Of a stretch of 64,000 nucleotides of DNA, positions 11,700 to 22,748 are shown one piece after another. Positions within the stretch are counted from its first letter, which is position 1, and every line of letters begins with the position of its first letter. The stretch comes from Strigamia acuminata (Eukaryota > Arthropoda > Chilopoda > Geophilomorpha > Linotaeniidae): the NCBI GenBank assembly GCA_949358305.1, contig OX442315.1, positions 22,842,427 to 22,906,426 of the forward strand, read 5' to 3'. The notes beneath the pieces were generated by a model. That model was given only the letters and a program-made list of their open reading frames with translations, was not told the DNA's origin and searched no databases. A program made the translations under genes and the position numbers.

Positions 11700-14100
11700 T
11701 TGTTGAATTTTCTGTCTATGGTAGGATAATCTACTGTGGTCCTATTACTAGTACAATCAAATGTCCAAGATGTCCAACAGAAAACTTAGTAACGTTATTT
11801 TAATATTTAAGAATTTTTAAAGTTTTTTAATTTTTTTATATAGAGAACTGGTGATAATCTGCAAGAGCCAAATGGATTTAAGCAAAACTGAGCGCTGAGT
11901 AGAGGGAAACAGATGCAAGGAAATAATCAAAGAAACGGAAATATGAACAATCGGATGCAATCGAAACAATTTGAATAAAACTCAATAAAGTCCCGCTTAT
12001 TTAAAAAAAAAAAACTAAATAAACCCAAAAAAGGAATCCTTATGCTATTTTTACCATTTAAGGAAAAATAAAAAATTGAGCAAAAAGTTATTTTTTTGTT
12101 GACAGTGGACGTAATTCTATTTGTAGGTTGTTGCCACAGTTACTACTTACCGCTTTGATTTTTAGCTGCAAATTTCATCACTCAAATCATTGCACACACA
12201 ACTAATCGAAATAAATTTCTTGAAAATTCTTTTGAAGATGTAAAAAGTTGTTTACTGGTCGATAGAAATGGATGGGGGATCAAAAAATTCAACTTCACTC
12301 TATTAACTCGCTAAACTACCGTATGCACATCAAAAAGTGCTTTTTCGTCAAAATTCCAACGCCACAATCGTATATCAAATAAAAGAAATGATTAATATAA
12401 TTGCGAAGGTAGAATTTCGACGAGAATAATAAATTTCGTTTTTAAAACTAAAATAAGTTTTTAAAAGATTATAAACCTAAATAACCTTTTTTTAAAAATA
12501 ATAATTGAATGACTCGAAGTATTACCGATACCGTACCTTTTTATTCTTTCCAAATTGCGGAACGCGTGTCATCGCATAGGCCTCCGTCCTCCAAAGTATA
12601 TGGTATCCATCTCGGCCTCCGTAGACTTACAACGTTTTATACTGTTCTGGATTTTTGTCGGGATGGGTAGACGAGTCGGGGTAAGTATTTTTCTTATAGA
12701 TAATCAAGGAACTAGCTTTAACCACGACGTTAAATAATTGTAGGCTTTGAGCTGGATGTAATGTATGCGGTCTACTACGAGGTCTACGGTATTATACACA
12801 GCCGTACATAGCTTGAAGAAAGAAAATGATTTCCTGTATGAGACAATATTTCCACCTGGTGGTAAAATTGGTAAAATTTGAGGTTAGAATTTTATTTTAT
12901 TACGTACTAACTTTTATTTTCTGCTATTTTCTTCAGTGTCTAAATTTCTTTCAATTTCTTTCTCATCTATTTATTTTGCGATTAACATGAAAAACTGTAT
13001 TAATCATGCATCGATGGTTGGTTATAAGAACAAACTCATTAACCAAGATAGGAGATAGAGTAACAAAATCAAGATACTATCGTGTTGATTTCGAAATTCT
13101 GAAGTGCGTGAAGCAGACACACGAAACAATTCTTTTTTAGCTACACAGTGGGCGAAAATCACAGCCGGACATCCGATGCCCCAACGCGATGCCCGTCAAA
13201 CCCGACCATTTGGTGACACTCAAATATCGTCGTAAATGTCCCTAGAAAACTCCGGTTACTCCCGATAATTACGAATAAATAGAAAAAAGTACCTTTATTA
13301 ATCTTTTAATCACTTTAGAATACAAAAATTTATACAATTAAGGTACATGAAATAATACCGTACGTAATTCAAACTAAATCGAACATATTCCAATTCGCAG
13401 CTATCGATGCCCGAAAGAAATTATTTCAAAGTACAGACATTTTGATTTTTTAAATTCTTTTTAAAGCTATTCAGGCGATCCTTTGAGAAATATTTCGCGA
13501 GATTAATCTAATAAAGAGTTTTGCAGTCGTTTGGCTTAAATATATTTCGTAAACTCGCCAACTGTAGCAAGATCTCATACCTTGTCTGATCTCGCTCTCT
13601 ACCCGGATTCCGCAGGTTTGGAGTGCTGAATTTGCGTTTCTTGGCTTCCGCTGCACCCCTAAAAGCACAATACAATTGGGCCCTCCTTTTTAATATGCAG
13701 AGTGTTTGGAGCTGAAACAAAAGAGATGGTATTAGTGCTTTAAGGAATTATTGATATTTTGTGTTTTTATACTGTTATGAACGTTGTGACATGTTGCAAA
13801 ATTTTTCCACTTCAGAATGTTTAAAGTTAGAAAAAAAATTAGATTGGATGCCATACTCTTCGATGAAATTTTCACAACAACAAACAGGTGGCGTCTGAGG
13901 ACTGGCTTCGCTGTGCTCCAATCACAAAAAAAGAGTTACCATAATTCTATTAAAATATGTATCGGATAAAATACTGATTGTTTTTTTTTAGCAGCATGAG
14001 ATAGTTAACAGAAATATTGTTGTTCTAGAACATCAAAGGCACCCTACTACAAGTATTACTACAGTTCTAAAATAAGTTGTATCAATTTTTTCAATTGCAT
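11700..14100. other. Duplicated non-coding 3' flank of giant gene 2
   Basis: About 2.4 kb without a supportable gene, matched along its length by 31585-34210. Short open frames exist (for example 12555-12737, 13471-13720), but they are not kept in the other copy and have no recognisable motif. The tract 13120-13270 is somewhat GC-richer and conserved between copies, and could be the relic of an exon. Confidence 0.5.
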
Positions 14101-14105
14101 AAATT

Positions 14106-14111
14106 TTTATT
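14106..14111 (-). terminator. Poly(A) signal of giant gene 2
   Basis: AATAAA on the minus strand about 28 bp beyond the stop codon, in a context matching the one 3' of giant gene 3. Confidence 0.65.
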
Positions 14112-14138
14112 CAGATTATTCTTACATTATTTTAAATT

Positions 14139-17100
14139 TCAACCGAAAATACTTTTGAAAAAACCACCAACGGCATGTCCTACGCCTCCTACGACACTTC
14201 CAACAGCATTTCCTACGCTTCCTACGACATTTCCAGCAAATTTTCCAACGTTTCCTACGACGCCTCCGACACCAGATGCTACGCTTCCAACAACGTTTGT
14301 AGCAACTTGTGCAACTCCAGATACTACACTGGCTGCACCTGAAATAATTCCTGAAACAAGACTGCCCAGCCAACCAAATATGCTTCCAAATATTCCACCA
14401 AACGATTTAGAAATGTCCGAAACAACTCTCGTATGCACTCTGTACAGTGTTAAGTCATAATGTAGCTTCACGGCTGGTAATTTGACGTAAATTATAATCT
14501 GTCCAGAGGCACTTCTCTTTTCCTGGAAATGCAAATTCTTATATACGGTTGAAAGTGCAATATATATGACGGTTTCAATGTCAACATCTTTCAGTTCTTG
14601 GGAACTTCCTCCGTTGATTGAAGTGGCCAATATCAATTTGTTATTTGAGGCCCGTGTTATCAATACTAAAGAGTCGGCGGAAGCGGTCAATTGATTACCT
14701 CTGGATCTGACGGCGGCATTCAATGAATGGAATGCAAAATTTCTTTGCAAGTTAAAGGCAATAAGCGTGTAAGTTCCATCTGCGCCTATTTTAGCGGAAT
14801 AACGGAAGTTAAGATCGGCATAAATTGAAACGAGCAACTCAAGAACGACTGCCGGTTGGAAGTGGTCAAATTGCAATCCTTTGGTCCCATAGCCAAGTAG
14901 AAGAGTGAGATCATTCTTTCGTTGGATTGTTATGGAATTGCCGGTTTTTTTACGAAGATCGTTGATTAACTGGATAAATTTTGATTTAACATTTTTAAAA
15001 ACAACACGATGCGCTCCTTTTTTCAACACCCTTCTAATCACGTGAACTTCGTAGTCATCTTCCTCCTTTTTAACTTCAGCTTTCCTTTTTGGATGAAGTA
15101 AAAATTGGATGAAATATTCAATATTAGACGATGAAAGCTTCTTGAATGTCTTCTTATGCGATTTTGTTATAATAACTAAATCATAGTCGTCTTCATCTGG
15201 TGTCAAAGTGAAACTGAGTGATGGAATTTCAGGTTGGATCTTGGTAAGGAATTCAAAAAGGTCAGGTTTAACTTTAAAATTATTGGAAGTAACTGCTCCT
15301 TTGGGTACAGCTACTCTAAATTTGCCATGACCGTCGATGTAAATACGAACATGGACGTTTGTTTTTGTTAAAATCAAAAAGATGGGCTCGAAGAACAGTC
15401 TATTAATGCCAGGAAACGTTCTCTTGGTTCTGCTTGTTGTATAACCTAAGGTTAAATCAAACGTGCCTGGTTTTCCATGTTTTGCAGACGCATAATTGAC
15501 AGCTGGATTGGAAACATCCTTGAGCAATTTGACAATAGTCTGGGAAATTGTAAAATCCGTTGTCGGTGAATTCGTTTTCTTTAAAACAATCACTTCAATT
15601 CCATCACTATCGCGTTCGGTTTCTATCTTTATCTCTGGATGCGAAAACAAAATGTTAATGAACTCAATTGAATCTCCATCTAAATTGGGGAAATGTTGAA
15701 TCTTCTTCCCATCAATGTAAAAGTCTACGTCAAATTGTCCCGGTTTGTTATGATTAGGCGTGATATCGAGGGTCAAGTGAGGATTTTTCACTTCTTTGAT
15801 AACAAAGTCAAGTACGTTCTTTGGTAAATTCGTGAATTTCGGTTGACTCCTTCGTTTAGGAATAACCAATTTGTAGTCATCGTCTTCTGAGTAAATGTAG
15901 AATGGAAGTCTACGATTGGTAACTACGTCAACTAAGAACTGGCTAGCTTCGGGTTTGATGTGCTTCAATGTTTTCTTTCCTTCGGGTGTATCGAAGTCAA
16001 TATCAAAATATCCTTGTTTGTCTCGTCTCAATTTGATCTGGTTTACCGGTTTTTTACGTAGATCGTTAATAAATTGAACTTTGTCACTCTTGATTTTGAC
16101 TTGGGTCGTTTGTGGGCTTTCCTTGGGTACAACAACGCTCATGGATCCATCGGCTTCCGGTTCGAGCTTGAAGTTCAAATCAGGCTTCGTTACGAGTGTG
16201 CTTATCAATTCCAAAAGAGACGGTGAAATGTGGCTATATTTTTTGTCACCAATGGTAACGGTAAATTGACCATCTGTATCTCGTTCAATAGTGAATTCGG
16301 GGTTTGGATGTTTACGGATCTCTTGCACAATTTTTTTAGTGGTCGGGTCGAGAGCAACTTTGCGCTTAGTATCGTCCGTTTTCGGCACTATGAGAGTGAT
16401 ACCATGTTCATTTGGTTTCACAGAAAATGGCAGATTATCGTTTGCTAGGAAGTCGACAATCAGACGGACATTATCGGGTTTTATGTTCTTATAGGTTGTG
16501 TCATGACCATGATCGGTGACAGTTACCGTGTAGTCATGATGTTTTGTTGGATGAATTTTGAGGGTGGTTGAGGGCTTTGTTTTGATGGAAGAAATGATAT
16601 CGAAAACACGGTTAGGAATTTCAAAGTGGTGGTCATCGGGTTTCGAGTGGGAAGGCAAGAATTCAATGCTGCCATCTTTGGTCGGTTTGATTTCAAAATC
16701 CACAGTCGGTGTGAGATACAGTTGGGAAAGAATTGGAACAAGGTCGAATGAAATGTCGGGGAAAGTTTTCTTTTTGGGTCCGTCTTTTAACTCGATCGTA
16801 AACGTGTGTGGTTTTTTGCCAGGCAGAAGATTGAATGATTGATGCGGGTTTTTCTTCACTCTACCGATCAGGTCAATAATGTTGGGTGTGAGTTTTGTTT
16901 TCACGGGTTTCGGATGCTGTTTCGGTACAATTAAGTCAAGCTTTCCATTTTTGCCAGGCTTGATGTTAAATGGAAGAAAGTCATCTGATTTCAGCCGTAC
17001 GAGGGTTTCTACTGCATCTGAAGGAAGATCCTTCAACTTGTGTTCTTTCCCATTTTTCTTAGTTGTAACGGTAAAACGACCTGTTTTGTCCGGGGTAATT

Positions 17101-20100
17101 TCCAGTTCAGTTTTAGGGTCGTTCCTTATTGCATCGGTAATTTCAAGAACATCAGGTGAAACAGAAAAGCGTGTAGTGTCTGGAGAGTTTTCATCTGGCA
17201 CCTTAATATTGACATGTCCGGGCTTACGGGACGGCAATATTTCAAATGGAAGATTTTTGTTATTTCTGACTTTGATTAAGCCAGTCAGTGTCGTTACAGG
17301 TATGTCAGGGTAAGTGGTCTTGTGAACGCCATCGTCAACAACAATATCGTAATATCCTGGTTTTTTTGGCTTCACGGAAATCTTCAAATGGGGAGAATTT
17401 TTCACCGTGTTCAGCAAGTCCAGAGTTGATGGGTTGTGTTCTTTTGGATGGTAAACCCTTCTTTCCTCGTGGGTGTTGGGTTTAGGTTGGCTTATCGCTA
17501 CTTTGTGGTGTTTAGGTTCACTTATCGCTACTTCGCTTGGTCTGTGGTGTATCGGTTTATTTTTGTGTGTGGACGGAAATTTAGTCGTTGATGGCTCTTG
17601 TTTAGTTGCTGGCTTAACTTTTAGTGGAATTTCGTCCCCTCCAACTGGTTGGTCAACAGTTAGTGTGTGTCTCGGTTTATGAGGTACATCTTTGGTCAAG
17701 TGTGGCTTTCCATGTGTATGAGGTACATCTTTGGTCAAGTGTGGCTTTCCATGTGTATGAGGTACATCTTTGGTCAAGTGTGGCTTTCCATGTGTATGAG
17801 GTATATCTTTGGTCAAGTGTGGCTTTCCATGTTTATGTGGTACTTCTTTGGTTAAGTGCGGCTCTGGAGTATCGTGTTTAGTGATTGTATGCGGCGTCTC
17901 CTTTGGCTTATTGACAAAGTTTATAAAAAACTGCACAATGTTATGTGGTAGTTTCTTAAAAACATACTTTTTAGAGTCTAAGGTAACAGTAACATCATAC
18001 TTCTTATCGCCATTAGGTTGTATATTGTAAGTTATCTTCTTAGCTAAATCTGGATTTTTTTCTAACTTTTTGACAAATGTAACAAAGTTTTCGTCAACGG
18101 GATGAGTGGTCGACTCAGGCACAGGATCCAAAGCAATGTGTGGATTTTCGCCATTCTTTGACAACACGTGATAGTTTGGTTTACCATCCTTTCGTTTAGG
18201 TGTTTTCAGCAGTTTTTCAATCACTGGAATCAATGATTTTGGGACTTTGTACGTTTTCTTTCCTGTACCGTCATCCACAACCAATTGAAACTCTCCAGTT
18301 GTCGGTTCTTCAATTTTCACTGTGATTTTGGGATTATCTAAAATTTGTTTCAGCTTGGGGATAAAATCTTTTGGAATCGCACTCGTTGTCGGTGTATTAT
18401 CTGCATTTTTCGGTAAAACAATTTTGTATTTGCCATCGGGTTGCGGCGAAACTTTAAAGTCCAATTTTGGATTTTTGAACAGGAAAATTATGAGCTGTGC
18501 TAAACTTAGATCGACATTTTTGTACGTTTTCGTTGTGCCATCAACTGTAATCGTCAGTGTGTAGGAGTCATCTGGCTCCTGTTTGACTTTAATTTGACTT
18601 GTTGGGTTTTTCTTGAGAAAGTCATACGCTTCCAAAAACTTAGGACCAATGGTGTAAGTTGTTCTGGTTGTCGTTGTTGTACTGATAGGAATGCTAGCTT
18701 TGCCCGAATGAGTAAAGTGAATCTTGGAGTTTGGGTGTTTTGCTTTGTAGATAATAAGTTCTGCCACTTTAGACGGAATACCAGAAATGGTTCTCGTTTT
18801 ACCTCCATCATCAATGGTTAAAGTATAAACACCGTCCTTTTCGCTTACGTGAGTGAGTTTTAAATTAGGATTAGTTTGGAAATCTTTTATCAATTGAATG
18901 GTTTCACTGTTCAATTGGACCGAAGATGATCCATCAGCATCTTCTTCACTGACAGTAATTTTAGCGTTTGGACCGCTTTTAGAATCAAGAGTAATTTTTA
19001 AACCCGGATTGGTGAATAATTGAGCAAAAAGGTCAACTACATCCTTGCTAATATTCTTTAATTCACGTGTGCCTTTGCTTGTCGTAATTGTTATCGTGTA
19101 TGTTCCATCAGAATTAGTCGTAATTTTTGGCCTGACATTCGCTCCACCTGCTCGAGCTTCAGTGATAAAATCATAAAATTCAATAGTTACTGAATATGAT
19201 TTGACTTCTTGAGATCCGTCCCGGCTTACAGTTCCACTCCCAACAACCGAACTAGTGGACGTAGTGTATGATGATGACGAGTCTCCAGATTCTTCAACAA
19301 CAGAAATTTTAACGTCTGACCCGCTTTGCGAAACCAAAGAAATCTTTAAATTCGGATTGGTGAATAATTGCGCAAAAAGGTCAACCGAGCTCTTGCTAAT
19401 GCTCTTCAGTTCACGTGTGCCTTTGCTCGTGGTGATTGAGATTGTGTAAGTCCCATCGGTATTACTGGTAATTTTTGGTTTGACGTTTACTCCACCATCT
19501 CGAGCTTCAGTGATAAAACTGTAAAATTCAGATGATACTGTAAACTCTTTGGCTCCCCCGCCAGAAGAAAAACTGGATGAAGAAGTGTATGTTGATCCTC
19601 CAGATTCTTCGATCACGGAAATTTTAACGTCTGAACCGCTTTGCGAAACCAAAGAAATCTTCAAATTTGGGTTGGTAAATAACTGAGCAAAAAGGTCAAC
19701 TGAGCTCTTGCTAATGCTTTTCAATTCACGTGTGCCTTTGCTCGTGGTGATTGAGATTGTGTAAGTCCCATCCGTATTACTGGTAATTTTTGGTTTGACA
19801 TTTACTCCACCATCTCGAGCTTCAGTGATAAAACTGTAAAATTCAGATGATACTGTAAACTCTTTGGCTCCCCCACCAGATGAAAAACTGGATGAATAAG
19901 TGTATGCTGATCCTCCAGATCCTTCACTGACAGAAATGTTAACGTTAGAACCGCTTTGCGAATCAATGGAAATTTGTAGATTCGAATTGGTAAATAACTG
20001 AGTAAAAAGATCAACCGAGCTCTTGGTGATGTTCTTCAGTTCACGTGTGCCTTTGCTCGTGGTTATTGATATTGAGTATGAGCCATCCGAGTGACCGGTT

Positions 20101-20380
20101 ATTTGCGGTCTAACCGTTACTCCGCCTGCTCGGGCTTCAGTGAGAAAGGAATAAAATTCAGAAGATACAGTGTAGTGTTTGACGCCTCCACTGGATGAAG
20201 AACTGGATGTACCAGTGCCGCCAGTGTATGTGCGTCCACGGAGGATTTTGTGTGCATGTCCAAATGACACTACAGAAAATAAAATCATAAAATGTAATTT
20301 GTTTAAATAAAATTTTCTCAATATTACTCACTTCCAATGAAGAGCGCTAGAAACAAACAACCGAAGAAGTGGTTTGCCAT
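14139..20380 (-). CDS. Giant secreted repeat protein 2 (2059 aa, two exons)
   Basis: Exon 1 is 20380-20332 (49 bp, signal peptide MANHFFGCLFLALFIG) and exon 2 is 20269-14139; the 62-bp intron has a GTGAGT donor and CTGTAG acceptor, and the splice keeps frame (6180 nt). After a Ser/Gly-rich spacer come four N-terminal modules (~residues 45-450) of the type TVSSEFYSFxTEARxGG, each ending near ISVxEE and separated by Ser/Gly/Tyr spacers. About twenty diverged modules follow on either side of a His-rich linker (~815-955) with 13-aa HGKPHLTKDVPHT repeats. A Gly/Val/Ala/Ser-rich hydrophobic tail ends the protein (~1972-2059, ending FKSIFG). There are almost no Cys residues, so disulfide scaffolding is unlikely. 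Gene 3 is nearly identical. Family unknown; an extracellular structural or adhesive role is inference from the signal peptide, repeats, charge and tail. Confidence 0.9.
17460..17880 (-). repeat. Coding tandem repeats of the His-rich linker, gene 2
   Basis: About five 39-bp units (17681-17870) encode HGKPHLTKDVPHT-like 13-mers, and about two 30-bp units (17482-17550) encode VAISEPKHHK-like 10-mers. Gene 3 has a similar number of the first but about four of the second, which is the clearest length difference between the two proteins. Confidence 0.85.
19140..20190 (-). repeat. N-terminal module array of giant gene 2
   Basis: Four direct repeats of 315-348 bp, anchored by the phrase 'cgagcttcagtgataaaa'. 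The two central units are almost identical to each other and to the matching pair in gene 3 (39600-40010). This points to recent unit duplication or gene conversion within the array. Confidence 0.85.
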
Positions 20381-20434
20381 GTTGGTTCAGCTCGCTGTAG
20401 TAGAATGAACTGATGCATCTGCAAGAATCTTTGG

Positions 20435-20446
20435 TGTATATATACT
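20435..20446 (-). promoter_or_regulatory. TATA box of giant gene 2
   Basis: A TATATATAC stretch about 55 bp upstream of the ATG, preceded in transcript order by conserved upstream text and followed by the block 'ctgatgcatctgcaagaatc'. The same arrangement occurs at giant genes 1, 3 and 4. Confidence 0.7.
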
Positions 20447-21463
20447 GTAAAATGCAATTGTTCGCAGCTGTATGATTAGTTTGTTGTTCTGGGTCTTCAC
20501 TCTAATTAAACGTTATTGCCAACTGCTGATTAATGAGTTTTTAATTATTTTGAAGATTATCTAAGAGCTTAAGGCTGTAGAATGCAGGTCCAGGCCACAA
20601 AAAAATTAATTGAAGTAAAATAAATGTTTTTTGTTTTGTTTTTACTTTGGAGAAATATCAAAATAACATCAAAAAAAGAAAAAGGTTTCGTCTGCAGAAA
20701 AACCTAATAGCAATAATGTGCACTTTGTGCACTTTAGATGAACGTAATGATGATTATGATCATTGCCGGATATAGTCCAGTCTGATGTAACATGCTAGTG
20801 GAGATAAAATAGAGACAGTCCTTGACTTCAAGATAAAATTGCAAATTTGGTTAAAGAGTGATATTTATGTTTTATTTTGATGATGATAAGATTCTACATA
20901 ATGGCGCCATGTAATACATTCTTAAACAGCATGGCAGAGATGATAATCAGGAAGTGATCACAGACCTCAATACACCAAAAAGAATTGAAATGGGACACAT
21001 TCAAATGAAGAGTGCAGACTGCAGAGACCTTTATGTCTGGACAGAATTGTAATCACCTTCGATGAAGCAGAAGTATGTAGTCATATTTTGCATAGATTGT
21101 CAGAAAATTATCAAGCTATTGTAAGAAGTTGTGATATGGTACACTAGGGAGAAATATACATATATGTATAGGGTGGAAAGTTACACTTTTACGCAGAGTA
21201 AGGTTAAGACCTTGTCTCTATTTTGACTCTTTTTGGGATAAAATTACACATTTGAAGTGTAATGAATATGAAGTGTAATCGTGCAAATATTACACCTTTA
21301 TGCACGTACACCTTACCCGAGTCTTGATACACCCTTGGGTGAATATTTACACTTTGATGGAATTTTCAAAAGTGGAAATATACTCCTCTTTGGAGTTGCA
21401 TTACACCTTGATTGTGTGAAATCTACTGATTTAATAAACAAATGCAGGGAAAAAATGAACCGT

Positions 21464-21593
21464 ACCACTCCGTTTAATAGCCCGGGCGTTTAATTATTTT
21501 AATATTTTAATATTTTAATTTTAATTATTTTACCGGACCCGGCGCTTATTGAGGGCCGGCGCCTAAATGAACCCCGGCTATTAAACAGGGCGG
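21464..21593. mobile_element. ~130-bp MITE-like inverted repeat
   Basis: Left end 'ccactccgtttaatagcccggg' and right end 'ccccggctattaaacagggcgg' are imperfect complements, flanked by TA-containing sequence. The interior is an AT repeat with a GC-rich block. Non-coding. Confidence 0.55.
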
Positions 21594-21825
21594 TATGATA
21601 GTATACTAAGAGAAACACTATTTTTCGATTTGATTTATTTAGTCACATTTTTGTTTTATTCATGAAATCTTTTAGAAATTAATTTTTAACTTTTACCCAA
21701 ACTCAGATTCGAAACCAGGTCCATTCATTTCACAGGCCAGCAAGTAAATTCTACCATTTTACACCATTTTGGTTTACACCTTCCAGTTACACCTTTTAAA
21801 GGTGTTAAAAAATTTTGTTTATTTC

Positions 21826-21917
21826 TAATTGTTTGGTTGATGACTTTTATAGTTGGTATAAAAGGCTTCCAAAATTGTGGGCTACGGGAATTTGCGAAAC
21901 AAATTTGCCATCGTCAC
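21826..21917 (+). pseudogene. Decayed duplicate of SDR exon 1
   Basis: Matches the SDR 5' end at about 22716-22806, including the upstream phrase 'ggttgatgacttttatag', the coding part (K-I-V-x-x-G-N-x-R-x-K-x-A-x-V-T) and the donor GTAAGAG. The start codon is changed (ATG to AAG). It is either a relic of a duplicated SDR gene or a silent alternative first exon. Confidence 0.65.
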
Positions 21918-22222
21918 AGGTAAGAGAGTCTTCATTTTCCCCTTACAAATATTAATTGTCGGTTTGTGATATGAAAAAATTGTCATCTTATGTATGTTGG
22001 TATTATTATTTATTTTTATGCCAACTAATCAGGTTGATTTTCGTAATTAAATGTATACACATGGATAAAAAAAACTTGCCTGCAGTACAGCAGGTTGCCA
22101 ATTTGCCCACAAGGTGGCATAAAGAACCATTGAAATTTAATGACTGCTGTTTTATGAAAACAAAATCCTGAACAAAGTTAAAACTTTCGTTGTTGTGTCT
22201 CAGTCACAATCTAAATTAACCA

Positions 22223-22262
22223 AGCATTGTTATATCCATACACATATGGATATAACAATGCT
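22223..22262. repeat. Perfect 18-bp hairpin with CACA loop
   Basis: AGCATTGTTATATCCATA is followed by four bases and then its exact reverse complement. It sits ~490 bp upstream of the SDR start codon, and no coding or transposon context explains it. Confidence 0.6.
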
Positions 22263-22748
22263 AACCTAGTCAACGTTACTGGTTGTTACGAAAATAAATT
22301 ACATCGAACAAGCAACTCCAACTCTCTCTTTTTCTTTGATGTGACTGAGTTCCGACGAACTCAGTCCAAGGATCACCTACACACACTAACTACAGTAGTC
22401 TCGTCGTTCAATTGTTGCAAATTCAACGAAAAGAATTTCTAGGGTATCATTTCTTTCGTTTATTGTTGTTGCATCACATTTACAAAACGAAACTTAAAAT
22501 AACAATAGCTCAAGATAAGACAATACCGGTATACTGGCACAGATAGGTGTTAAAATGACCTGTGTACAAAGGTTACTGATAAGATCATTTAAATAGATTT
22601 GCATTCTACAAAGTGGTTCAAACATATATATATAGTCATCGCTAAGTATGAAATTACCGGTAGCTTAATATTCTGTCCAGAATTCGTCATTTGAAAAATT
22701 CGTTTATTTATCTATTTTTTGGTTGATGACTTTTATAGTCATATAACA

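Larger units (their letters stand above)
11690..20590. repeat. Segmental duplicate A (~9 kb) carrying giant gene 2
   Basis: From about 11690 to 20590 this block is collinear with about 31575-40720. It covers the whole non-coding 3' flank (11690-14138), giant gene 2, its promoter and ~200 bp upstream. The flank shows many small differences and a ~200-bp length difference near 13100 (extra sequence 32985-33210 in copy B). The coding exons are nearly identical. Edges are approximate and read by eye. Confidence 0.85.
20600..22740. other. Intergenic DNA between giant gene 2 and the SDR gene
   Basis: No complete gene. It holds a tract rich in 'ttacacctt/gtgtaa' motifs (21180-21420 and 21760-21800), a TIR element (21464-21593), a decayed copy of SDR exon 1 (21826-21917) and a perfect hairpin (22223-22262). 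The remainder is AT-rich and unassigned. Confidence 0.5.

Noticed and set aside
14122-14373. Arg/Cys-rich minus-strand frame (RRRRKRWKICWKCRRKRR-type) within the gene 2 tail
   Set aside because: Out-of-frame shadow of the Gly/Val tail repeats; the same shadow appears in gene 3 and carries no start or promoter.
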